Shown here: positions 44,301 through 57,086 of the stretch, one piece after another
Position numbering within the stretch: position 1 is the stretch's first letter
Layout of the letters: each line of letters begins with the position of its first letter
Translations under genes and position numbers: made by a program
Origin: Porpolomopsis calyptriformis
Taxonomy: Eukaryota; Basidiomycota; Agaricomycetes; Agaricales; Hygrophoraceae
Assembly: GCA_951640195.1 (NCBI GenBank)
Contig: OX621176.1
Span: 248,001 to 312,000, forward strand
DNA: 64,000 bases
Direction of reading: 5' to 3'
Notes under the pieces: model-generated
What the model saw: the letters and a program-made list of their open reading frames with translations, nothing else
Databases searched by the model: none
Told to the model about the DNA's origin: nothing

Positions 44301-45851
44301 CACTGAGCTCAAATCCGTGGATTCGAAAGCTGCGATAATGTGTTTCGCAGGCCGACTGGTGACCAAGATCTTCAGTGAAGAGAGTTCGTTGACATGAAGA
44401 GAGAGAGACGATAAGATAACCGAGATAAAATCGCTATCCTTGCACTCATCGAGTGCATCCAAGACAATAACGCATGGAGGGAATGAGGTTCCAAGTGCAC
44501 GAAGGGGCTTGATAATCAGCTCTTCAAGTTGATACGAAGGGGCGGCGTAACTGATATCAGGATTTGCCTCCATAGCACCAGTAACCTCGGTCCTGAATGA
44601 ATCACTGAAAATTCCAAGCTGGTGGGCGATACTGGTAAAGATCAAGTTCGGGTTGCTGCAATCCGCATCGTCGCGCGAACAGAAGAAGCTCGCGCCCAGA
44701 ATACCTCGTGTTTCACAAGCTTTAGCAATGTCATAAGCAATTGTCGTTTTCCCTTTCCCGGGGGGTCCGGTAATCCAAAAGATACGGGCATTTGCCCCAA
44801 CGGTATTGTCATCTCCCGATTGCGAATCGAAAGCCCAGTCGAAAATCTGACCAAGGATGTCTTTTCTTGTCCCCTCCAGACACCCGGCTCGATTTCTGCC
44901 GTCGAACGGAGAAGATTTTGCATGTGGAGGGAGCCCATCTACGATGCCTAAGTCATTTCACCATATCGACAACCATCAGATATCACCTTCGATGTCCAGT
45001 CTCTCATCTACTTGCTAGAGAGTGTGTGAGGTAAGGAAATGAAGTCATGGCGATTCACGTTAATATCAGCACAAACCTGAAATCCGCCGGTTGTGGTTTC
45101 GTGAACGCCCTGTATCTTTTCTCCGATCCTGACCAGATTTTCCTGAAAGCACATGAGCGGCGATCCCATTGCGGCAGCAAGAATTTAACAAACGTGAATC
45201 GCGAATTCAATGGCGAGTACAGTCTCTACCTGTCAGCACCGATTGATATCAGTCAAAACTAGAGGAAATAGGGAATACCTTGAAGTTTTGGATCGACCAC
45301 GTAATTGCCGGAATATGCCTGTTTACCAGCTGTCTATCACTGGAAGCTATTTTTTTCCGCAGTTCTTTTATGGCTTTATTCGATGGGCTGTATAATCACA
45401 GATCAGGATAGTTCATCGTGGTGTAGGAGGCAGCGTACATGAACAGATGATCTATTTGATCAATGCCTGCTGAAGAAAGTCTTCCCGTATTCTTGGACTT
45501 TTCAAGGAATTCGTTGACCTCTTCGATCTGCGCGGAGAGTTTCTTGACGTCCTCGTCGTGCTGAGAGGTTTTCTGCATCAATGTCAGGAGCTGTGGATAT
45601 ATTGTCGCAGGGATGCAACATAATACCTTCATAACGTCTAGCACGAATAGCAGATTGCGAATGCCTTGTCGTAGCTTAGGCACCTTGGCGGTCCCCGCAG
45701 CCTCGTTGACGATTTGGAGAGTTGCCTTCAGCCCATTAACGGCAGTGGAACACTCCTGCTGCAAACTCCTGTTGTTCTTTGACTGTGAGTTGAGCATTGA
45801 CAAGAAGTGAGATGAATCGACGGTTGCGAGGATGTCTGAGTGCACAGCCAT
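41304..45851 (-). CDS. NACHT-WD40 NLR-type receptor with helical N-terminal domain (NLR-3)
   Basis: Eight exons: 45627..45851, 45439..45572, 45279..45387, 45194..45229, 45077..45142, 44987..45014, 43380..44938, 41304..43328; 1393 residues, all phases consistent. Residues 1 to about 200 are a helical domain (GLKATLQIVNEA, KKTSQHDEDVKKL, IEEVNEFLEKSK, LVRIGEKIQGVHETTTGG), like the N-terminal domains of many Agaricomycete STAND proteins. NACHT follows with Walker A GPPGKGKTT, Walker B VIVLDALDECKD and VTSRPAKH, then about 12 WD40 repeats and a cap ending GFYFCNL. The small exons encode 9-22 residues each and are easily missed by gene finders. It is more diverged from NLR-1/2 than these are from each other. 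Confidence 0.85.
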
Positions 45852-46054
45852 TTCGGAAACGCTCAGAGACGATGAAACTCGATATGCGGCCGACGGTGGA
45901 GATTCACAATTAGATTCCTCGCATCAAGACTAGTAGGATGTGGTTCAAATGATAAAACTATCCCCAGTTGGCTGCTGGCAGCCGAAGGTGAGCGCAACCA
46001 GGATTTGAGATGATGATCGATGAGAGAAATGATAAGCCCGAGTACAGACAGGTA

Positions 46055-47388
46055 TCAAGGGGTATAAGATGGTGGTGTCAAGTCTGGTCGGTTTACTGCC
46101 ATTTCTTTAATCTTCGAAGGCGCTCCCAATCGAAAATACTGTTCTCCGTGTCTTTCCTTCCATTTACACCATTCATCCCACACGCGACCCCACGCATTCT
46201 CATCATATGAAGTCATTCGCTCTTCCCACTGATTTCTCATCGTATCCTCTGTAACAAATTGCGCGACCAAGGGATGGAAATTGTACCATTTATCTATCGA
46301 CGCATTTAGCACCATCTTGTCTTTTTAACCATATACTTACTTAATGACAAGGGTCCCGGTGTAATATCCCCTTGGATTCCTTGATTCCCATCTCGATACG
46401 TGAACTGGGAGACCACCAGCAGTCGATCGCCCACGTTCGGACGTTGTCCCCCTGGTGCGACAATGTCGATGGCCGCCGCCGGGAACCCGAGTACGACGAT
46501 CGAATCAAACTCGCAGGTGAACGCGGCAACTTTGACCCAAGACGGCGTGATCGCAACCACCATCGCCGGCTCTGCTAAACCGTACTTGAGGTGGTTGATG
46601 AGAAGAGCGAGTGTGTAGATCTGATTGTGATCATACAACTCCGTTCGTTTTCCTATGAATATGATCAATCAAAACCAAGAAAAAAAATCAAGCAGTGCAG
46701 TCTAACCGGTAGTCATGAACTCCAACGTGTTGACTTTGAACACGGAAGCTGCCAACCCTCCAGGATGCGACGCCCTCGAATTCTGAATCAAAAAACTCCG
46801 GTCGGCAATATTTACAGCTTCAGCATAATGTTCCTCCCGGATGTAGTTCTCCGGGGCCTCTCGCACCACGATCTCCTTACCAAAGCCCTGAAACTCAACT
46901 GTCGCCTGCTCCCCCTGATTCGTCACATACACCCCCTCCCTCACCGTATCATCCGCATCCCTGAACGCAATCGTCTCCCATCCAACCCTCCACCACGTTT
47001 CCTGCTCCCCAGGCATCAGCTTGAACCACGCTCCATTTCCACCGGACGTGGTCGAGACACAGCAAAACACGGACCTGCCCCAGCCGTTTTTAACCACGAA
47101 CGACGGAGGGGGTCGATACTCATTGACTATCGTTAGCACCTTGTCGAACCCGTCAAAGTAGACGTTCGCGGGCGCGCCCCGGTTCATCCACAGCGAGGTC
47201 TTCCGCGTGCTGTTGCGGTCCCTGAATTGGACGTCCTCCCACCCGGATCGGCCCCATGTGTCGCTCCCACCCGGTTTGATCTCCACCCAGCTGATATCCC
47301 CTGACGGGTTGGTCTTGTTTGTGATGGCACAAAAGACGGATTCTCGAGTGCGATTGTTGATTTTGAATCCGGTGGAAGGGCTGGACAT
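46055..47388 (-). CDS. protein of unknown function with duplicated N-terminal domain
   Basis: Exons 46707..47388, 46341..46652 and 46055..46293; 410 residues. Residues about 10-75 and 85-150 are two copies of one domain: FCAITNKT... WVEIKPGGSDTWGRSGWE... RDRNSTRK against FCCVSTTS... WFKLMPGEQETWWRVGWE... RDADDTVR. The C-terminal half (AITPSWVKVAAFT, ITPGPLSL) is unrelated to anything recognised. No signal peptide or membrane helix. The repeated Trp/Gly/Asp pattern suggests two small beta-rich modules; no function is assigned. Confidence 0.7.
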
Positions 47389-48136
47389 CGTTCTCAGTTA
47401 ACGTCGATGGATGAGAAGTTGATAAATAAATAAAGGCAGAGATGCTGTGCACACAGCGATAGGCGCTCACGTGAACGATCCGCATAGGGGTAGCCAAGAG
47501 CAGTACATCGTCTTTTGACCACCTTTGCCACCATCAGGAAGCACCTTCGCATGAAAAAACACTGCAATCTCGATGCACTAGATTGCCTTGTCGCTGCCAA
47601 CTCTCATCGCATCGACCATCTCGATCCAAACACGCTTTCCGTTCCAGAATCGATCCCTCCAATGGGGAAAAACCACAACCCGAAAGTTCATCCTTGTCCT
47701 CACCCGTGTAGAACATCTTCCAAGTTCACGCTTCGAGCGTCCTACCATCGTGTTCTTCTGGGAGTCTTACATCGGTTGGTGAAAGTGTCTAAGGAGATCA
47801 AGAACTGGTCATCTGGTAATGAGGTGGAGAGGAGGCTTGCGGATCGTTCTGAACCCTTGGAGCACCCAGCCGAATACATGTGGAGATTCATGCTGGCGGC
47901 TTCCTCATCTCTGGCTCTCGCCACTCATGTTGCATACCACCATCAAATGCGCCTGCCTCTACACATCCCGAGTTCTTTAATACAGGCCACTAGGGTGTTT
48001 CCGCTGTTAGTAAATCCGTCAAGGACAACGAGCTTCTAAACAATGCGGAAGCTTGAAAAGCAGTTCGAAAGCCAGAGTTGGGACTAACAGAATATTGAGA
48101 CCAATAGGTGACAAAGGCTGGAAGAGGGAGGAACAG
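47389..48136. other. region with one unsupported open frame
   Basis: A 174-codon plus-strand frame (47515-48039) runs through most of this stretch but shows no domain, repeat or splice signal. It could be a lineage-specific gene or chance. Nothing else was seen. Confidence 0.3.
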
Positions 48137-48590
48137 TTACGGGTTACGAAAATAGAGGTTTGTGTCTGCAAAGTCAAAGATAACGAAACGACCGCCACTT
48201 GTGCTAACAAATACACGATCTCCGTTCGCAGCAAGCGTGCCTGGTTTATAAAGAGACCGGAATCCAGAGTCATCAAGTGGACCCAGCCGTCTTCCGCTAT
48301 GTAACCAAATATCGGACCGGCTGGGACTTGGGCCTTCAGTAAGCAATGGGTTCTGAGATGAACCAGAGGAGCTTGCGACCGATTGTGCAGAAATGTCCCC
48401 GGAAGGAGTTCAGATGTACACCACTGACCGCGTTCGACAGCGAAATGGTATTGAATGCTCCTGACACGATACGAGTGACATCGGGGGAGAATGTAACCGA
48501 TTCTATGCTGTTGGAATGTCGAAGGGTGCTTATATGTGCACCACTGACTGCTCCCACAGACGAATAGTCAGGGGCTGGACTCAAGAGCAT
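48137..48590 (-). pseudogene. 3' relic of an NLR WD40 gene
   Basis: Fragments of two WD40 repeats (SIESVTFSPDVTRIVSGA, SNAVSGVHLNSF) and, in another frame, the family's C-terminal cap (PGTLAANGDRVFVSTSGG, FADTNLYFRNP) are visible. NACHT and most repeats are absent. The end of the cap is closer to NLR-1/2 (YFRNL) than to NLR-3. Confidence 0.75.
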
Positions 48591-48683
48591 CGTGCCGCAT
48601 GCTGTCAAAGTAAATTGATTTTTAGGCCATGAATCTACATGGCGAGAGATACCCGGATCACCCAATCTAAATGTTTTCTTCTT

Positions 48684-49696
<1,013 letters not shown>

Positions 49697-50151
49697 TGCT
49701 GTGTTTAGATGGTTTGGATGAATTCGGTCAAGTGCGGAAAGATCTCAAGAGTTTGTCTAATTATAGTAAATTTCGGAATCTCGATGGAATCTCGGCGTTT
49801 ATTAGATACCTTGGAGGGATCCTTTGTCGTGGAAGCACACTGCTCGGAACAGCTATCCGAACGTTGACTCGAAAGTCATCTGGGGGAATATGTTGCTCGA
49901 CGGTTTATCTGTCAAAAAACGTTGAAATGCAGGCATCATCGAGGACACTGCGGCGCAGCTGTTCGAGAAGAGGAATAGAAGATTCATAGCGCAGTACATA
50001 TACAAAGGATAAAAAGTTCAAAAAATTGGGGAGCTCGCACACTCTTCGACCTTCTCTTAATCATACATTTCCAAGAATCTAACAGCTCACACTTTAAGCT
50101 CTGTGATGCTAAACAAAAATGTAGATTGAGCCACATTATATCAGACCGTTG
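49697..50151. other. TPI promoter region
   Basis: No gene was supported. It lies between TPI and the 3' end of the small HTH gene on the same strand. Confidence 0.5.
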
Positions 50152-50475
50152 TCAGAGACAGCCTACATCAGATTGGATGCCAAGAGCCGTTCCCAAGACT
50201 CTGTACTCATCTGCAGTGGGGGTGTCTTTCTTGCAGACTGGAAATACTAGTTAGTCGGTTTTTGTGAAACGGTGAATCAATTCATACGCACTCTCTTCGA
50301 CCTCCACAGCAGACATGTTCCTGCCTGTCTTATCAAGTATCGCCGTAGCAAGGCTGTCATAGGTCAAGCCTGGGGAAGAGTCAATGACATTCATACTGTG
50401 GCGTCTAATTGCGTCTAACATACCCTGCCTAGTCATGGCCGCCTCGAGGGCACTGCATTTAGGCCTGGATTGCAT
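50152..50475 (-). CDS. small helix-turn-helix protein, cyanase N-terminal-like
   Basis: Three exons: 50424..50475, 50292..50369, 50152..50237; 71 residues. Reads as four to five short helices with GLTYDSLATAIL and EYRVLGTALGI, a lambda-repressor-type HTH layout like the N-terminal domain of cyanate hydratase. The catalytic C-terminal domain of cyanase is absent, so enzyme activity is not expected. Splicing was chosen because an unspliced 74-codon frame loses this pattern and both introns have good ends (54 nt each). Function unknown. Confidence 0.55.
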
Positions 50476-50859
50476 GTTAAAAACTGTGGGCTAAGATGGA
50501 GTGCTGGTGGTGTAGAAAGAAGCGATTAATTGGTAGTTTATATAAGACCGACGACGGTGGGACTCGGGAGGGATCATGTGATGGAAACTGACTCACCTGA
50601 TGAGGTGATAAGGGGTCGACTGCTTCTTCTGGAAGCTTACTCGGTCAAGCCTAATAGCGAATCCGTGATTCTCTCAAAGCATGACCTCGGATTGCAACAC
50701 TGGTACCAAGTACGAAATAGCATGATAGGGGCAGATGTAATAAACCAGTCCAAACTGGTTCAATCAGTATAGAACAAATATATACAAATAATAATCTGTC
50801 TTGTTTCGTCAAACCTTTTCGTTCACATTTCAATCATCCTAGTCCTCAACACCTTCAAA
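50476..50859. other. divergent promoter region of the HTH gene and RPS14
   Basis: No gene. The bases before 50860 are pyrimidine-rich (cacatttcaatcatcctagtcctcaacaccttc), as is common in ribosomal protein gene leaders. Confidence 0.5.
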
Positions 50860-51546
50860 ATGGTGCGTGAATGACCCAATCATGCTCGTCTAGCATCGTA
50901 CTTTCATTCCCATTCCTACTTTCACACCCAGTCAACTCGAAAGTTAATGGATGGATTGCTAATGTGTGGATGTAACAGCCCCCCAAAAAAGCCAAAGCAC
51001 CAAAAGAAGAGAACACTGTATCCCTCGGTCCACAAGTCGCGGAGGGAGAACTTGTCTTTGGCGTGGCGCATATCTATGCCTCTTTCAACGATACCTTTGT
51101 TCACGTCACCGATCTGTCCGGCAAGGAAACTATCTCGCGGGTGACCGGTGCGGACCCTCCCTTATCCATCCTTACTTCCCAGTCCTCACCCGTTGGTTTG
51201 ACTCAGGGGGAATGAAAGTCAAGGCTGACCGCGATGAATCATCACCATACGCGGCCATGCTTGCCGCACAAGATGTCGCTACCCGCTGTCGTGAGGTGGG
51301 CGTCACCGCCTTGCACATCAAGCTTCGCGCCACGGGCGGAACCGGCACTAAGACTCCAGGGCCCGGAGCACAGAGCGCGTTGCGTGCCCTCGCTCGCGCC
51401 GGCATGCGTATCGGACGGATAGAGGACGTGACTCCGGTACCCACTGACTCGACCCGACGTAAAGTGCGTTGTATATCTCTCGCATTGATTCTGACTGGTT
51501 GAACTGACGGTCGTAATAGGGCGGTCGTCGCGGTCGTCGTTTGTGA
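50860..51546 (+). CDS. RPS14: 40S ribosomal protein uS11 (RPS14)
   Basis: Four exons: 50860..50862 (the ATG alone), 50979..51147, 51207..51463, 51520..51546; 151 residues. A component of the small-subunit platform near the mRNA exit. Seen: [62 protein letters not shown] and the basic C-terminus GGRRGRRL. Intron 1 lies immediately after the start codon, a frequent arrangement in fungal ribosomal protein genes. Confidence 0.96.
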
Positions 51547-51931
51547 ATTTCGATATTTCTAGCCTGTCAAGTTATCGCTGGTTGTTAGAATACGAATGTC
51601 GCTGATCGACGCGCATCAGGCTATTGCCTGCCCCGCGGTCGTCCCCTCCATGTTGTGGTCTCTACCTGAGACATATTCCACACTGAGCCTGAAGGTGAAA
51701 CTGGAAAACGAAATTGCCAACCTTCAGTTTGAGATTGCGGTAACGCTGTGGGAGACCCAACAAGTCCCCATTGTCATTCAGCCCAGGCTTGATGATGAGC
51801 TGAGGTTCACATGGTTACCCGAAAACCTATTTTTGGCGAACCTTTGCCATCATCGCAAGCGACATAAGCATGTCGACCTTTCCCTAGTGTCAGCAACCCA
51901 TAATACATAGCGTACACATCACCCCACCTCA
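51547..51931. other. intergenic with one unsupported open frame
   Basis: A 104-codon plus-strand frame (51596-51910) shows no domain; it probably lies in the RPS14 3' flank and GPAT promoter. Confidence 0.4.
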
Positions 51932-54251
51932 ATGAAAGCCACTATCGTCTACCGCGTCCTCCGAAAGGTATCTGATTGGGTCCTGGACGAATTCTATTCT
52001 GAAGTCTACGTCGATGGCCAAGAAAACGTTCCGAGAGATGGACCAGTCATAATGTATGCAGGATAACTTTTGTTCGCGAACGAGACCTCCAATCCTCTCC
52101 ACAGCGCTGCAACTCACCACAACGAGATCATCGACGTGGCCACCCTCGGTGAGCATGTTCTCCCCATTTTGTTGGCTCGTCATTTTCTCTGAAACAACCA
52201 TGTGTTTCACGGCCGCGTTAGCGGCAACCATGCCTTATAGACGACCGGTGTCGTTCTGGGCCAAATCGACCCTCTTCGCGAATCCCATATCTCGGGCCAT
52301 CCTCATCTCATCAGCTAGCATCCCAGTGAGACGCAACCCAAACCGGAGCGTGCCCGTGCCCGTCCCCGCGGACGGCCATACTCGCCCTAATACGGACGCG
52401 CGATCGGCCCTCTTCCGCGACACCTCGGCCGCTCTGGCTGCGGGGGCCACCGTGGGCGTCTTTCCCGAGGGCGCGAGTTACACTGAGCCGTGCATTGTGC
52501 AGGCTAAAGAGGGTGCTGGCTGGGCCGCCGTGGAGTACCTTTGGTGGAAGATGGAGATGAAGAAGGAGGAGGGGTGTGATCTGGAAGAAGCCATCCGCGC
52601 CGCCAAGAACACGCGTCTTGTGATCGTACCGGCCGTCGTTGTGTACACTGATAAATCTCGGTTCCAAACTCGCGTAAGTTCTCTGATTACATACCCAACA
52701 TCTTCTTGAGTACAGACATTGGACAATTCCAGGTTTGCGTCAGGTTTGTAGATATATCTTCGGCTCCTTGGTGATGCGTGTCTTGATAACGTTCTTTGTT
52801 CAGGTATGGAAAGCCTATCAGTATCCAATCTTTTGCAGCCCAATTGCTGCCTCCGCCAGAAGAGGGTGTCGCTCGCGCTGTCGTAAAGAAAATCACGTCT
52901 GACATTAAAAATCAATTATTTGAGCTATCAATTAATGCCATGGACTGGTGAGCTTTTTTGGTCGTTTCCATGAACCCTTGGTCTCACTGTCATAAAGGGA
53001 CTCGTTATATGCTGCTAGAATGGCACGGCAGATTTTGTGGGAAGACGATCGAAACATACCGCTGAAAAACTTTATAGAAATTTCCCAGGCGTGCGTGATG
53101 GTTTTATGGTATATTGGCATCGCTCTTGATCAGCTCAATTTTTCTCAGTCTGGTGGGAATGTTCTCCAACACCGCTCTGAACACATCGCCAAGATCTTGG
53201 CTGCATGTGAGGGCATGCCTGATCAGATACTGGGCATATCTCCATTACACTGGTATAAACCATTCGTCTCTAGTCACACTCTATCCCAAGCCAACCCCGA
53301 GTCCTGCTCCGTCTACATCCAAGTCGGCAGCCGGGTTACTGCCTTCGGTCGCGTCGGCTTTCCTCATATTTATCATCCAGCTGTTCACGACCATCTTTCA
53401 CCCTCGCGCGATCTTCTTCCTTCCGCCCCTTATCGTTCAAATACCAGCCTATGTGTTCTCCCACCTCTCTGTCCGATTTATCGCGACACCAGGAGAGGAA
53501 GAGGGCAAGGCGCAGTTCAAGGCTGTATTTGGGGGGTTCGGGAGGGGTTTGGGTTATGCTGGAGCGTCCTTGGGTCTGATAATGTGGCTAGACCGTATAC
53601 GAGAGGAGACGGGCTCGCTCAGTCAAAATGTAATGGGAATGGCGCAAAATACGCTGAAGACTTATGGTATTGTAGATAAAATTGGGCGGCTACCATCCGG
53701 GGGAAACGATGTGTGGTTAGCTGGTGTATTGAAGTGGATAGTGTGGCTAGTGTGTGTCACTTACGGGACGGCTTCGGTATTTTCTAGGTGGCATAACGCA
53801 CTTTACGGTGGTGGGTTCCGTTCCTTTCTCAATCGTTATCTGGTTTGGTCGCTGATCTTGTCCATCACCCCGAACAGCCAACCACCGCCAGTGAGTTGCA
53901 TAGTCATAATTCAACCATTCTTGTTCACAGCTGAATGAACATCCGCACAGATACAAACGACTAGCCACGTCGTTCAAAGTTCTTGTTGGCCTGATTTCCC
54001 CTCGTTCATCGGATATCCCAACAGACAAAGTTGAACTCTACGCGTATCCACCGCTACCCCCGCCCAATCCTTTCGTAGACCGGCCCGTTGAACGCCCTGT
54101 GTCCGCTTCCACCTCGGCCAAGAATGTCGCGTCTCGGCGGCTGATCAGACACTTGCTGATGGCAAAAGCAGAGGCGACATCGGCATTGGGAAGCTATATT
54201 GATGAATGTGGTGGTGACGCACGGCGATTATTGAAGGAATACAAGCTGTGA
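51932..54251 (+). CDS. glycerol-3-phosphate / DHAP acyltransferase (Sct1/Gpt2 family)
   Basis: Eight exons: 51932..52053, 52105..52148, 52222..52673, 52733..52743, 52804..52947, 52998..53090, 53149..53890, 53931..54251; 642 residues. Catalyses the first acylation of glycerolipid synthesis in the ER membrane. Seen: the HxxxxD motif (HNEIID), RRNPNRS, GVFPEGASYTEP, VPAVVVYTD, VRYGKPISI, and hydrophobic segments after residue 330 (FLIFIIQLFTTIF, IFFLPPLIVQIPAYVF, VLKWIVWLVCVTYG). Exon 4 is an 11-nt microexon (VCVR). The intron before the last exon (53891..53930) is only 40 nt but has GTGAGT and CACAG ends in matching phase; a longer alternative intron there cannot be excluded. Confidence 0.88.
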
Positions 54252-54455
54252 ACTGTGGATATATTTTTGCGGAGGGAAGCCTAAAAAGGGTATGTTTTAT
54301 TGGGACTTTTGAAATGTAAATAGATTTCCCACGCACACACGTTTCCCCCACAAATTAATTAGTGGTCGGCGTGTGCGATGGCAGGATGACTCTGATATAA
54401 AACCATCGAGCCTGCCTTGCCTCGACTCCACTTCCCCCTTCATTCTCTCGATGTT

Positions 54456-57086
54456 ATGATTGTGCTCCATCCTTCCAGTCGGTGCGATGTCTGCCTGGAT
54501 CCTTACACATGGAACACTTCCGCCGATACCCCTCATGTCATATCTTGCGGTCACATATTTTGTAAGACGTACGTATTTCATTCGACAACTGTCCCCTGGT
54601 CGTAAGAGACATATTTGTTCCAGTTGTCTCCGCACCGTGACACCAAGCTTGTGCCCTCTTTGTCGCAAAGCGTTCCAGCCAGACCGCGCGAAGAAACTCC
54701 ATGTCGACCGACCACCAGAGAGTTCGAGTTCCGAGCGCCAACTGGATTTGTTCCAGAGATTGGCGCTGGCTTCTGGTGAGAGTACACCTCCCGAGAATGT
54801 GACCGAGATCGTGGAGGAATTGGAGCGGTGGTTGGGTACCCAGCCGATCCATTCGGTGAGTAGGATGAGATAGAGGCCCTATAGTATAACCACGGAATGC
54901 GTAGTGATGGATGCGTTGTCGGATGTCAACCACTCTCGCATGTACCTCAGATCGGCTGAGATCACGATGAATCCCTAATTCTTTTCATCCCATCTCCTTT
55001 TTATCCCGCTTTGCGTTTTTTTTGAAATTATCGCTTACTCAAGTGATTGCGTTGCATAGGAACTCCCGCTGCGATTGGCACTGGACGCCCATCGTAGACA
55101 CCGGGAATTGCGGGCCAAACATGCTCTTAGCGAAGCCGAGCGAAAGAAAATGAAACGGAAGCTCCGTCACGCGGAAAACAACGCTAATTACGATAACAGG
55201 ACTGCGCAAGCGGTCGAGCAAAGCTTACTCACAAGATTACAGGAAGTGCAGGACGAGCACGCCGCGTACGTCTTTTTCTGTTGTCCATATTCCCCACCGG
55301 GATGGGATTAATGCATTCTATCGGATGCGTTGTTGACAATCGAGCTAACTCATCCATTTCTATCTTTCTCCTTCAGGAAGGTGAGTAACAGGGTTTGAGT
55401 CATTTTTGATTCTTTCTGACCGGCGACTGGCAGCTGGCTGTAGCTGAGTCGGAACTTGAGGCGCTTCGCGCCCAAGTTGCACGGTTTCACAACCCGATTA
55501 ACCCCTTGCCTCCACCGCCCGAGCCGGTACCATTGAATCGGTTCTCTCATTCGGTAAACGCCGTTTTGGAAGCGCTCGCCCCCTCCGATTCGAGGCAGAA
55601 TTCCCAATCCGACTCATACTGGAAACATAGTGGCGGCGACCAAGGTCGAGGTTACCACCATGATCCATACACCCGTGGGTACCGTAGATATGATTTTGGG
55701 AGTGCAACATCAGCTCCGCCGTTCGTAATACCTGAGGCGGCGAAACGGCCCGGTCATACGGCCGAGAAGGATCAACCTTTCAGATTTGGGTCCCAATCTA
55801 CGCATATCTATGCTCCTGCGTACAAGCCAGAACATGGTCGTCCGCACACTTCTCACACCCTTTCTCAATCTCAAAACCATTCAAATCAAGTCAATAATCA
55901 TCGACACAAAGTTGAAACCGCCCCGAGCGTATCACCCATAGACCAAGTCATTCCTGGTCCCTCGAGGTTGCCCGATACCCTCGCGCAGCCCGGTAGTACT
56001 CATACTGGAATTGTCGGGGACGCTAATGATGGAATAACGAAACACTCCCCCAACAGAATGACCGCCCCATATCCAGTTCCCAATAGTAGTTACAATGTCC
56101 CAAGCCTTCCACTTACACCTCTCAATACTTCTACATATACCCCCGGGTACATCTACGCTCCGTCGCCCTCTTCTGGTTCTTTTGCTTGGCCACCACAGGC
56201 GAGAGAGCATACCGAACGGTCAGGATTTTGGAATGCTCCCGCGCCCATACAGCCGGGATCTATTCCAGAACGCAGGTCGCGACGTTCTTCAACTGCAGCT
56301 CTACCTGAGAGACCGATTGCGATCTATAGAGACAGCCAAACCGCTTCCGGCGCAACTCACAGTGGCTATCCTGACGATCGTTCCTCACAGACTAGCTCCT
56401 CTCAGTTCCCAAGTCGGACATCCGAGCCTACTTCCATCCGCACCGACACCGCGCGGAGATCATCCTGGGGCACTGTTAACGCTGTCGAGAATATGCACAA
56501 CATTTCTTTTAGCGGGAACAGTACGAATGAGTTTGGATTGACTGATTCGCATGGCGTAGCGGGCAGGATCGTCGGCGGCACATCCGAAAGATCCAGGTCG
56601 GTGCGATTTGCGGAGCCTAATCCTTCCCCGTATAGGGAAGATGACGACTGTCGTGCAACTGGGGCAGCAAGTGGGTCGACTCTAGATTCACCAAGGCTTG
56701 GTCGACCGGAAGGCAGGGACGTGTCACCACACCCGAACGATTATCATGGGAATGTCCACGTTCGTTCGGGATCTCACTCTGCAGTGAATCCTCAGGTTGC
56801 CAGACCTGACCAACGCCATGGGCGCCATTCGTCCATCCCTACCAGTGGTTTGCGCGTGGATAACGAAAGAGGGGTCGTAAATGATCGGATGCCAGAAAAT
56901 GTCCCTCCTGCTGTGACCACCGCGAATGCTTTGGCGCTGACGTTCGATCCATCTTTATCGCCTTTAACCCTGAACCGTTCTCATTCCCCAAACACGAGTG
57001 CCTCATATCGCCCCCCGATAACAGCCCCCACTCCAATCATCTCTACACAAAATCTCATGTGTTCTTGGACCCTCGACAATCCGTGA
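54456..57086 (+). CDS. RING-finger protein with coiled coil and long disordered tail
   Basis: Five exons: 54456..54568, 54624..54855, 55060..55265, 55377..55380, 55434..57086; 735 residues. A C3HC4 RING (CDVCLD, CGHIFC, TCLRT, CPLC) occupies residues about 9-55, then a basic coiled coil (ERKKMKRKLRHAENNAN; LAVAESELEALRAQVARF) and a ~540-residue Ser/Pro/Asn/Gln-rich tail. Probably a RING E3 ubiquitin ligase; substrate unknown. Exon 4 is a 4-nt microexon (55377..55380): without it the frame after the coiled coil ends at once. The start ATG at 54456 precedes the RING closely; no upstream in-frame ATG was seen. Confidence 0.8.

Noticed and set aside
44642..44938. Minus-strand frame starting ATG at 44938 (MGSLHMQN)
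   Set aside because: It is out of frame with NACHT; the overlapping frame gives DGLPPHAKSSPFDG and Walker A GPPGKGKTT.
45396..45851. A separate 151-residue minus-strand protein
   Set aside because: Splice sites at 45627/45572 and 45439/45387 carry the frame on into further exons and the NACHT exon, so it is better explained as the 5' part of NLR-3.
47515..48039. A 174-codon plus-strand frame between the two-repeat protein and the NLR relic
   Set aside because: No domain, signal or splicing evidence; kept only as an unsupported open frame.
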